Source: Candidatus Aminicenantes bacterium UBA2199 (GTDB lineage Bacteria > Acidobacteriota > Aminicenantia > UBA2199). From it: 14,946 bases of DNA. The notes beneath the pieces were generated by a model. The model saw only the letters and a list, made by a program, of their open reading frames with translations, searched no databases and was not told where the DNA came from. The position numbers and the translations under genes are program-made. Positions 7,984 to 13,188 of the stretch are shown here, piece by piece; the first letter of the stretch is position 1; the number at the start of each line of letters is the position of its first letter. The stretch spans positions 1-14,946 of the forward strand of contig DCVB01000066.1 in the NCBI GenBank assembly GCA_002327965.1. The letters are read 5' to 3'.

Positions 7984-8012
7984 ATTATACCACAGACGCG
8001 CCCGCCTGCCAA
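7984..8012 (-). promoter_or_regulatory. fusA promoter
   Basis: On the minus strand TTGGCA (8012-8007) is followed by exactly 17 nt and a perfect TATAAT (7989-7984). This is a strong sigma70-type promoter. Transcription would start near 7977, leaving a ~150-nt untranslated leader before the fusA ATG at 7827. No known riboswitch was recognised in that leader. Confidence 0.75.
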
Positions 8013-8016
8013 GAGG

Positions 8017-8041
8017 CTCCCCGGCGGGAATCGCCGGGGGG
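8017..8041. repeat. GC-rich palindrome between divergent promoters
   Basis: CCCCGGCG (8019-8026) and CGCCGGGG (8032-8039) are perfect inverted repeats around a 5-nt spacer GGAAT. With one G-T pair they extend to 10 bp. The palindrome sits between the -35 elements of the divergent fusA and acyltransferase promoters, touching neither -10. An operator for a dimeric regulator is possible, but no regulator is encoded here. Confidence 0.4.
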
Positions 8042-8050
8042 CGGTCCGGG

Positions 8051-8079
8051 TTGCAATGCGTCGCGGCTTCGGCTATGAT
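8051..8079 (+). promoter_or_regulatory. Promoter of the acyltransferase gene
   Basis: TTGCAA (8051-8056), a 17-nt spacer and TATGAT (8074-8079) form a good sigma70-type promoter. The -10 ends only 8 nt before ATG 8088, so the transcript would begin at or within 1-2 nt of the start codon, i.e. leaderless. No SD is present. Confidence 0.65.
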
Positions 8080-8087
8080 GGCCTCTC

Positions 8088-8807
8088 ATGGTGCGCACGA
8101 TCTTGTGGTTCTCCTACTTCTGGCTCTTCCAGTTGTTCTCCACGATTTTCTTGCTTGGCCATTTCCTGCTCGGGCTCCTGGGGATGAAACGGACGCAGGC
8201 GAAACTTCTCGAATGGATCACCGGCGCCTGGGCGCGGCAGATGATCGTTGCCGCCGGCGGCAAGGTCGAGGTCTCCGGGCTGGAGAACCTGCCGGCACAG
8301 GGCGGGAAGCTCTACGTTTCCAACCACCAGGGTGCCTTCGATATTCCCCTGCTCATCGGCTATATCCCCGGCGTGAAGGGCTTCGTCTCCAAGAAGGAGA
8401 ACTTCCGCCTGCCCATCGTGTCCAGCTGGATGAAGCGTCTGCATTGCGTCGTTCTTGACCGGGAAGACTTGCGGCAATCGGTCCAGGCTATTGCCCGGGG
8501 CGTGCGCGACTTGAAGTCCGGCCGCTCGCTGGTGGTCTTCCCCGAAGGAACGCGCAGCAAATCGGGGAAGATGCAGCGCTTCAAGGAGGGGAGCTTCAAG
8601 CTGGCCACGCGCTCGGGGGTGGCCGTCGTGCCCCTGACCATCGACGGCTCCTTTCGCCTGCTCGAGGGCAACCGCGGCCGCATCCGGCCTGGGCGCGTCC
8701 GCCTGCACATCCATCCCCCGCTTCACCTGGCCGATCTGCCCGCCGCTCAAAGGGATGATCCGGCCGACCTGGTGCGCGGCATCATTGCTTCCAAGTTGCC
8801 TGATTAA
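8088..8807 (+). CDS. plsC: 1-acyl-sn-glycerol-3-phosphate acyltransferase (PlsC family)
   Basis: PlsC-family enzymes acylate lysophosphatidic acid to phosphatidic acid at the inner face of the membrane. At 239 residues the length is typical. An N-terminal hydrophobic segment (about residues 5-33) anchors it. The catalytic NHQGAFD block has the HX4D dyad (H80, D85). GFVSKKENFRLPIVSSWMKR and the substrate-binding FPEGTRSKSGKMQRFKEG (F151-R156 core) follow, then VVPLTIDGSF. All four acyltransferase motifs are present. No SD precedes the ATG, in line with the leaderless promoter directly upstream. Another lysophospholipid acyltransferase of the family cannot be excluded; only the function of the superfamily is certain. 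Confidence 0.9.
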   Translation: MVRTILWFSYFWLFQLFSTIFLLGHFLLGLLGMKRTQAKLLEWITGAWARQMIVAAGGKVEVSGLENLPAQGGKLYVSNHQGAFDIPLLIGYIPGVKGFVSKKENFRLPIVSSWMKRLHCVVLDREDLRQSVQAIARGVRDLKSGRSLVVFPEGTRSKSGKMQRFKEGSFKLATRSGVAVVPLTIDGSFRLLEGNRGRIRPGRVRLHIHPPLHLADLPAAQRDDPADLVRGIIASKLPD

Positions 8808-8816
8808 AAAATGGTT

Positions 8817-8942
8817 TCATATCAGGCCCCGATCTCTTAAAATCGCTTTGGCTTCCTGCCCGGAAAATTGCAGGTAACCCGCCGTTGTGTTCAGGTTGGC
8901 ATGGCCCAGGATCTGCTGCACGATGGTCAGCGGCACGCCGGC
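8817..8942 (-). pseudogene. C-terminal remnant of a tyrosine recombinase/integrase
   Basis: Reading the minus strand from 8942 to the TGA at 8819-8817 gives 41 codons beginning AGVPLTIVQQILGHANLNTT and ending in ...AILRDRGLI. This is the C-terminal catalytic end of a phage-integrase/XerCD-type recombinase: LGH supplies the box II histidine and the Tyr of AGYLQF is the nucleophile. The Arg-His-Arg-containing part (HxLRHxxAT) that should precede it is absent. The frame stays open upstream, but the residues no longer resemble an integrase. It is a dead relic of a mobile element or an integrated island, lying 9 nt from the end of the acyltransferase gene in convergent orientation. Confidence 0.8.
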
Positions 8943-9041
8943 AGGGTAAGCTTTTAAATACTTTGTTGTTTCAAAACGCCTGGAATCCGCCCGGGCTGAA
9001 AGCGAAAATTGTCCTCAATAAAAAATCGGTGAAAAATGATT

Positions 9042-9257
9042 TTAAGGAGATGTGATCCAAAGAAAAATGACTGCGATTAAAGTGAAACCAAAGAAAAAAG
9101 CAAAGGAAACAAATGCCATATGCATGCTCTTGCGAAAGGCTATCCGGCGATCAGGGTAATGCCTGGCATACTCTTCGTAGGTGATCAGGAAAGACGCCAA
9201 ACCGGCGAAGAGCGCGAAGACGAAGCCAATACCTGCAACTAGTTTTTCTACTTCCAA
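9042..9257 (-). CDS. Small two-TM membrane protein, unknown
   Basis: This 71-residue frame contains two hydrophobic helices (about residues 8-25 and 48-68). They are separated by a polar, basic loop TYEEYARHYPDRRIAFRKS. The start is a TTG only 2 nt after the stop codon of the enolase fragment, and no SD is visible, so translation would depend on re-initiation after that stop. I do not recognise the family. It may be an intact small gene once downstream of a full eno gene, or the tail of a larger membrane protein cut at the same breakpoint. Below its stop, 8943-9041 holds nothing I can identify. Confidence 0.5.
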   Translation of the reverse strand: MEVEKLVAGIGFVFALFAGLASFLITYEEYARHYPDRRIAFRKSMHMAFVSFAFFFGFTLIAVIFLWITSP

Positions 9258-9259
9258 GA

Positions 9260-9442
9260 TTATCCGGCCCTGCTTTCTACTAGGTGGTTAGCAGTAATGC
9301 CCGCATGTATGCTGGTCGATGCGCCGGATGGGACTGCTGCCCGGCCACACGCGCCACCTTCCAGCCAGACATCCACCTCTACGGTCGGGTTGCCGCGCGA
9401 ATCCAGGATCTCGCAGGCGATTACTCGGGAAATGGGTGTCAT
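9260..9442 (-). pseudogene. eno: Enolase 5' fragment (truncated after ~43 codons)
   Basis: The first 43 residues are unmistakable enolase N-terminus: SRVIACEILDSRGNPTVEVD, then a GRAAVPSGAST block including the first part of the flexible catalytic loop. After GAST (about 9313) the sequence leaves the family, reads 16 unrelated residues and stops at 9262-9260. Normal enolase is ~430 residues, so the catalytic barrel is lost and no enolase activity is possible. The 5' end is well preserved, with a canonical CAGGAGG (9451-9457) 8 nt before the ATG, so the short peptide may still be translated. A recent deletion or rearrangement with breakpoint near 9313 is the simplest reading; an assembly error is the alternative. 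A functional eno must exist elsewhere. Confidence 0.85.
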
Positions 9443-9957
9443 CGAATTTTCCTCCTGATCAAATGCTTTGCGTTACATTTTCTTTATTGTGGCCAAGCCT
9501 CAGTTGTCATGCACTTAATCGCAACAGGGTAAATGAGATGCCTACCGTACCGTTGCCAGCCTTGGGCAGCACCTGAAGGTGACGATGCTTCTGGTTGCGT
9601 ATTACCATGCGGCCTCCTGCATAACCAAAGTAACGGAACGATAAACCAGTGGTCATGGAACTGAGCCGTATTCCCCTTGCTGATTGTCATACACTCGCTC
9701 CAGGTTCGGCTGGCATAAAACAACCTCTACTGTTGAATTTTAGATAAGTAGGAGTCATCAGCCAACGGAGGCGATTACAAGGTGGACGCCATCACCTTAT
9801 CTATTATATCTGGTAGTTCAGATGATTTCAATGACACCTTACGGCGAGGAACTTCGGTGCAGACGTCGATCTCGAAGTATGGATGCCAAGTCGAATGAAA
9901 ATGGCGGAGTGGGCAACCAGGATTATGCCTGTTTAACAAATTGATTTTCTGTTCGCA
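9443..9957. other. About 500 nt without a recognisable gene
   Basis: This gap, lower in GC than the left half, has only short open frames. One is a 49-codon minus-strand ATG frame (9507-9656) without an SD. Another is a minus-strand frame that continues in phase from the pgpA stop for about 60 codons to a TAA near 9777. A third is a + strand frame of about 49 codons at 9751-9897. None matches a family I know. Given the truncated eno and integrase nearby, I read it as decayed DNA. No tRNA, CRISPR or IS end was found. Confidence 0.4.
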
Positions 9958-10431
9958 TCAAAGCCCCAGCGGCTGCCCGAGAATCACGACCCGGAACAGG
10001 TGCAGGGCAATGCCGGCATAGATACCGGCCAGAATATCATCAGACATGATGCCCAACCCATGGGGCAGCCGTTCGCTCTGTCTGACTGGAAATGGTTTCA
10101 AGATGTCGAAGAAGCGGAAGAGCAAAAAAGAAGAGATATAGAAGGCAATGGTGTGCGGAACCAGAAATAGGGCGATCAACTGGCCGGCCACTTCATCGAT
10201 TACGCAAAAGCGGGGATCCTTCGTTTGATAGTGCCGCTCGGCCTGGCTGGCAGCCGGGATCCCGGTAAGGAAAATGATAAGTGCCGCCGGCAGAAGGGAA
10301 TAAGGACTGGTAAGGTACGGATAGATGGCAAAGACGACGATCGAGGTTACCAGCGAGGCAAAGGTGGCAGGGACGACAGGGATGCGCCCTATCCCAAAAA
10401 ATGTGGCCCAGAGCAGGGCGATGCGTTTCAT
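9958..10431 (-). CDS. pgpA: Phosphatidylglycerophosphatase A
   Basis: PgpA dephosphorylates phosphatidylglycerol phosphate to phosphatidylglycerol in the inner membrane. The 157-residue length is typical. FGIGRIPVVPATFAS (12-26) takes the place of the usual G-x-G-x-x-P-x-x-PGTxGSL opening. The acidic VIDEVAGQ block has D79 and E80, followed by FRFFDILKPFP (105-115) and GLGIMSDDILAGI (125-137) with the DD pair. Four hydrophobic segments are visible. AGGAG (10443-10439) lies 7 nt before the ATG. Its own promoter faces away from the fluoride-riboswitch operon. It is an intact gene in an otherwise decayed minus-strand stretch. Confidence 0.92.
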   Translation of the reverse strand: MKRIALLWATFFGIGRIPVVPATFASLVTSIVVFAIYPYLTSPYSLLPAALIIFLTGIPAASQAERHYQTKDPRFCVIDEVAGQLIALFLVPHTIAFYISSFLLFRFFDILKPFPVRQSERLPHGLGIMSDDILAGIYAGIALHLFRVVILGQPLGL

Positions 10432-10455
10432 GCCGTTTCTCCTGATGCAGCACCG

Positions 10456-10484
10456 ATTTTATCAGAGAGTAGTGTCCAAGACAA
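10456..10484 (-). promoter_or_regulatory. pgpA promoter
   Basis: On the minus strand TTGTCT (10484-10479), a 17-nt spacer and TAAAAT (10461-10456) form a reasonable sigma70-type promoter. Its start point near 10449 is just upstream of the pgpA SD. It is divergent from the riboswitch promoter, with 20 bp between the two -35 elements. Confidence 0.6.
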
Positions 10485-10504
10485 CCTGCATTTGCTTTGT
10501 GCCC

Positions 10505-10533
10505 TTGACAGCAGCGTTGTTTTTATTTAAAAT
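10505..10533 (+). promoter_or_regulatory. Strong promoter of the riboswitch/MutS operon
   Basis: A consensus -35 TTGACA (10505-10510) is followed by a 17-nt AT-rich spacer and TAAAAT (10528-10533), one mismatch from consensus. Transcription should begin near 10540, about 5 nt before the first paired base of the fluoride aptamer, exactly where a 5'-leader riboswitch should start. Confidence 0.85.
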
Positions 10534-10544
10534 CTGATCTTATC

Positions 10545-10592
10545 CGGCGATGGAGTTCGCCGTGAACCGCTTTCTCAAGCTGATAACTCCTG
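10545..10592 (+). promoter_or_regulatory. Fluoride riboswitch (crcB motif)
   Basis: The segment matches the crcB-motif aptamer in sequence and fold. P1 is CGGCG (10545-10549) with CGCCG (10558-10562), closing the loop AUGGAGUU. The joining segment UGAACC follows. P2 is GCTT (10569-10572) with AAGC (10577-10580) and is followed by TGATAACTCCTG. The loop GGAGTT (10552-10557) pairs with AACTCC (10585-10590), forming the 6-bp pseudoknot that defines the fluoride fold. Known members bind fluoride through Mg2+ ions and turn on fluoride-defence genes. It sits directly after a strong promoter and ahead of the zinc-protein/MutS-like operon. I recognised it from the consensus; no covariance search was run. 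Confidence 0.9.
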
Positions 10593-10619
10593 ATCAACCA
10601 AGGAACAGGAGGTGCTTGG
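10587..10619 (+). promoter_or_regulatory. Riboswitch expression platform sequestering the RBS
   Basis: CTCCTG (10587-10592), whose CTCC is part of the aptamer pseudoknot, is perfectly complementary to CAGGAG (10606-10611), which contains the SD AGGAGG of the GTG start at 10619. Without fluoride the SD can pair with CTCCTG. With fluoride the CTCC is held in the pseudoknot and the SD is freed. CCAAG (10598-10602) and CTTGG (10615-10619) can form a further stem with the SD in its loop. No U-tract is present, so control should be translational. Confidence 0.65.
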
Positions 10620-10747
10620 TGAAGGCGGTTTTAATTCAATCCTGGTCACTGAGAAAATTCCTTACCCGGCGATCGTTTCAACCCCTATCTTTTTCATTTG
10701 TCTTGCTTGAGAGAGAAGCGCAAACGAGCGTCTTATTTTTGGGATAA
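10619..10747 (+). CDS. 42-residue first ORF under the riboswitch, unknown
   Basis: The frame starts at GTG 10619, 6 nt after a near-perfect SD (AGGAGG, 10607-10612), and ends at TAA 10745-10747, 4 nt before the ATG of the next gene. The position makes it the frame whose translation the fluoride riboswitch controls most directly, with the next gene probably coupled to it. The start MKAVLI resembles the beginning of many small membrane proteins, including CrcB/FluC, but the rest (basic, then FSFVLLEREAQTSVLFLG) does not match FluC. It could be a leader peptide for coupling, or the remnant of a deleted fluoride exporter gene. I cannot assign a function. Confidence 0.45.
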   Translation: MKAVLIQSWSLRKFLTRRSFQPLSFSFVLLEREAQTSVLFLG

Positions 10748-10751
10748 AAGC

Positions 10752-11456
10752 ATGGATTTTGCTGATCGCAGGCAAGTTGGGAAAGTGCCGGGGAATTCTC
10801 AAAAAAGCACCCTGGAAATGATGGCCAAAGCGTCGACTTGCTTCTTCTGCGGGAAGCTGGGGCGCATGGGGTATGACTTTTTTGTCGATCTGCAATATGA
10901 CCTGGCCCGAAGTGCTGAAACCGTGAGGAAGTACAGCGCAGCGGGGCGGATTTGCCAATATCATTTATGGCAACTGGCATCCATGGCTTCGCCCCTGGAC
11001 CTGGCGCCGACGTTAGCCGCCATAGCAAGGGAAACGGCAGAAAGATGGCAGGCCAGGGGCGGAAATAGCGAAAAACACATAAAGCAACGCGGCCTTTCTT
11101 CCTCTCCCAAGGGGTGTTGCCTGGTCTGCACATTTATCCAGCGAAGTGAAACCCGACTAGCCAGAGATTTTCAAAAAATCCTGGCCACGCAAAATGGCCG
11201 CGCCGCTTATGAACAATCGCTGGGCTTTTGTGTTCGCCATACCGCTTTGGTTGCTTCCAGAATGGACACGAAGATCGCGGCTTTCATTTTGGATCATGCC
11301 CGGAAACGCTTTAGCGAATTGTCCCAGGATCTGCAGGCCTTTTCGGCAAAATCAGCGTCACAACGCAGGGGCCCCTTGGAGAGTGTTGAAAAAACTATTT
11401 TTTCAAGGGCGCTCGTGCAGTTGGCAGGCAACAGGCATTTTACAAATCCTTGTTAA
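10752..11456 (+). CDS. Tandem CxxC/CxxH putative zinc protein (DUF6062-like)
   Basis: This 234-residue soluble protein is built as two similar halves. Half one has C30-x2-C33, a ~34-residue helical spacer, and C68-x2-H71. Half two has C123-x2-C126, a 33-residue spacer, and C160-x2-H163. Each quartet could hold one zinc ion. The CxxC ... CxxH layout with the helix between resembles DUF6062-type proteins of unknown function; this is from pattern memory. ATG 10752 is preferred to an in-frame TTG at 10698 because it follows the stop of the 42-residue frame by 4 nt and has GGGA at a usable distance. No membrane segment is seen. Its place between the fluoride riboswitch and the MutS pair suggests an accessory role there. 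Confidence 0.8.
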   Translation: MDFADRRQVGKVPGNSQKSTLEMMAKASTCFFCGKLGRMGYDFFVDLQYDLARSAETVRKYSAAGRICQYHLWQLASMASPLDLAPTLAAIARETAERWQARGGNSEKHIKQRGLSSSPKGCCLVCTFIQRSETRLARDFQKILATQNGRAAYEQSLGFCVRHTALVASRMDTKIAAFILDHARKRFSELSQDLQAFSAKSASQRRGPLESVEKTIFSRALVQLAGNRHFTNPC

Positions 11457-11461
11457 AATGC
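11435..11461 (+). repeat. Inverted repeat across the zinc-protein stop codon
   Basis: GCATTTTA (11435-11442) and TAAAATGC (11454-11461) are perfect inverted repeats. CAA/TTG inside extends the stem to 11 bp with a single bulged T and a 4-nt loop ATCC. The right arm contains the TAA stop. No U-tract follows. It could attenuate transcription, or protect the mRNA, between the first genes and the MutS pair. Confidence 0.45.
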
Positions 11462-11489
11462 GGCAATTGATAAAAGAGAGGCATCTTCC

Positions 11490-11629
11490 ATGATCAACGT
11501 AACGATTCCCGGTGAGAATAGGGAGCCGCCAAGGCACTGCAGATGGCTGATGTCCTTTGCCCCGAAATTCTTTTGGCATTCTCCATCCTCGACCAAAGCA
11601 AGCGCTTGGTGGCCACGCTGCGGCGCTGA
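11490..11629 (+). pseudogene. HAD-family phosphatase gene with internal deletion
   Basis: Two ends of one gene survive. From ATG 11490 (GAGAGG SD at 11476-11481) the frame reads MINVTIPGE, the usual opening of small HAD proteins annotated as soluble P-type ATPase-like phosphatases. At 11522, in another frame and directly after a TAG, the sequence reads GAAKALQMADVLCPEIL and ends in RLVATLRR followed by TGA 11627-11629, the usual C-terminus of the same family. The catalytic DxDGT-like motif and over 100 residues between are missing. The gene lies in line with the riboswitch operon, between the zinc protein and the MutS pair, and was probably a member of it. Confidence 0.7.
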
Positions 11630-11658
11630 TCGTGGCCAATAGTAAGGGGTAACCTTAT

Positions 11659-13188
11659 ATGATCTTCAGCGGAATGCTGTTCAATGACCAGATGGGAAAG
11701 GCTGAGGCGTCTCCCGGGTATCCCTACTTTTTCAAGGACTTGAATCTCGATCAGGTCGTGGATGAGATCTGCGCAGGAAAAGAAGAATATGACTTGAAAC
11801 CTTTTTTTTGCATCCCGCTGCATGATCCGGACATGGTCCTGTACCGGCAGGAGATCATGCGCGATCTGGAAGAGCAAAGCTTGTTCGCGCTCATCCAATC
11901 CTTTGCCGGGAAAATGCGCGAAGTACGCAGCCGCCTTGCCCAGGCCGGCAAGCTTCGCGTTCCATACCAGAAGGAAAGATGGTTCCTGGATGCCGTGGCG
12001 GTTTACGGCGATGCCGTTGAGCGTCTGCAGCAAGATTTGTCCCGCGCCGATCTGAGATCGCGAGGGTTCCTGGCCTTTCGCGAATACGTGACCGCCTATG
12101 CCGCAGCCGGCGGCTTCACGTCGCTGGTGGCGGAGGCCAGGAGGATCCAGGCCGAACTGGCCGCTATCCGCTATTGCCTGTGGATCAAGGGCAGTCGCGT
12201 CACAGTGAAAAAATATGAGAATGAGGCGGATTACGGCGTTGATGTGGATGCCACGTTCGCCAAGTTCAAGATTGGAGAGGTGGAAGATTACCAGGCATCG
12301 TTCTCACCCGCATTGGACATGAACCATGTGGAGGCCGGGATCCTGGCGCGAGTCGCCCGCTTGTATCCAGCCATTTTCGCAGACCTGGACTCTTTTTGTG
12401 AGAGGAACACTGATTTTCTCAATGCGGCCATAGTCGCTTTTGACAGGGAAATCCAGTTTTACATCGCCTACCTGGATTACATGGCGCGTTTCAGAAAGGC
12501 GGGATTGAAGTTCTGCTATCCGCGGATCTCGGTCGATGGCAAGGAAATTCATGATTATGAAGGATTTGACGCGGCCCTGGCCCTGAAGCTCATCAAGGAG
12601 AACTCGCCTGTTGTCTGCAATGATTTTTGTTTGCGGGGCAAGGAGCGGATCATCGTCGTAACGGGTCCCAATCAGGGGGGCAAGACCACCTTCGCCCGCG
12701 CCTTTGGGCAGATGCATTACCTGGCCGGCATCGGCTGCCCCGTGCCGGGGCGGGAAGCGCTCCTCTTCCTGTGCGACAAGCTGTTCACCCACTTTGGGAA
12801 GGAGGAGGAGACCAAGGACCTTTATGGCAAGCTTTTCGATGACGTGGCGAGAATTCATGATATTCTCGATCGGGCCACACCCGGAAGCATCGTCTTGATC
12901 AATGAAATATTCACGTCGACCACGTTGCACGATGCCGTTTTTTTAAGCCGTCGGGTTATGGAAATCATCCAGCGCGCCGACTTGCTGTGCGTCTGGGTTA
13001 CGTTTGTCGACGAACTTTCTCACTTGGGGGATCGGGTCGTCAGCATGGTCAGCCAGATCGTGCCTGGCAATCCCTCCTTGAGGACGTTCAAGATCGTAAG
13101 AACACCCGCCGACGGTCTCTCCTACGCGATCGCCATTGCCGAAAAGTACCGAATGACCTACGATCAACTGAAGGATCGGCTGCCATGA
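11659..13188 (+). CDS. MutS-like ATPase A (core plus ATPase domain)
   Basis: This 509-residue protein has a helical N-terminal region related to the MutS core/lever (about 1-320) and a MutS domain V ATPase (about 325-509). Walker A is GPNQGGKT (336-343). Walker B reads VLINEIF, with N415 where MutS has Asp and the catalytic Glu kept as E416. The His switch of MutS (a TH pair) reads VTFVDEL, with F449 in place of His. The mismatch-reading domain I with its Phe-x-Glu motif is absent, so it is not a canonical mismatch-repair MutS. An SD (AAGGGG, 11644-11649) precedes the ATG by 9 nt. It overlaps MutS-like B by 4 nt, so the two are likely made together and may form a heterodimer. Confidence 0.92.
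   Translation: MIFSGMLFNDQMGKAEASPGYPYFFKDLNLDQVVDEICAGKEEYDLKPFFCIPLHDPDMVLYRQEIMRDLEEQSLFALIQSFAGKMREVRSRLAQAGKLRVPYQKERWFLDAVAVYGDAVERLQQDLSRADLRSRGFLAFREYVTAYAAAGGFTSLVAEARRIQAELAAIRYCLWIKGSRVTVKKYENEADYGVDVDATFAKFKIGEVEDYQASFSPALDMNHVEAGILARVARLYPAIFADLDSFCERNTDFLNAAIVAFDREIQFYIAYLDYMARFRKAGLKFCYPRISVDGKEIHDYEGFDAALALKLIKENSPVVCNDFCLRGKERIIVVTGPNQGGKTTFARAFGQMHYLAGIGCPVPGREALLFLCDKLFTHFGKEEETKDLYGKLFDDVARIHDILDRATPGSIVLINEIFTSTTLHDAVFLSRRVMEIIQRADLLCVWVTFVDELSHLGDRVVSMVSQIVPGNPSLRTFKIVRTPADGLSYAIAIAEKYRMTYDQLKDRLP

Noticed and set aside
9484..9723. 79-codon minus-strand frame upstream of the eno fragment
   Set aside because: No SD, overlaps the eno leader, composition not protein-like; kept only within the unexplained gap.
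9726..9937. Integron attC-like core sites (GTTGAAT and GTTTAAC)
   Set aside because: Order and spacing do not fit an attC site, and the recombinase tail is not of the integron type by its motif.
10698..10751. TTG-started N-terminal extension of the zinc protein
   Set aside because: No SD, and it overlaps the 42-residue frame; ATG 10752 fits the spacing to that stop.
12987..13184. Upstream extension of MutS-like B
   Set aside because: It lies inside gene A in another frame; the ATGA overlap at 13185 is the natural start.
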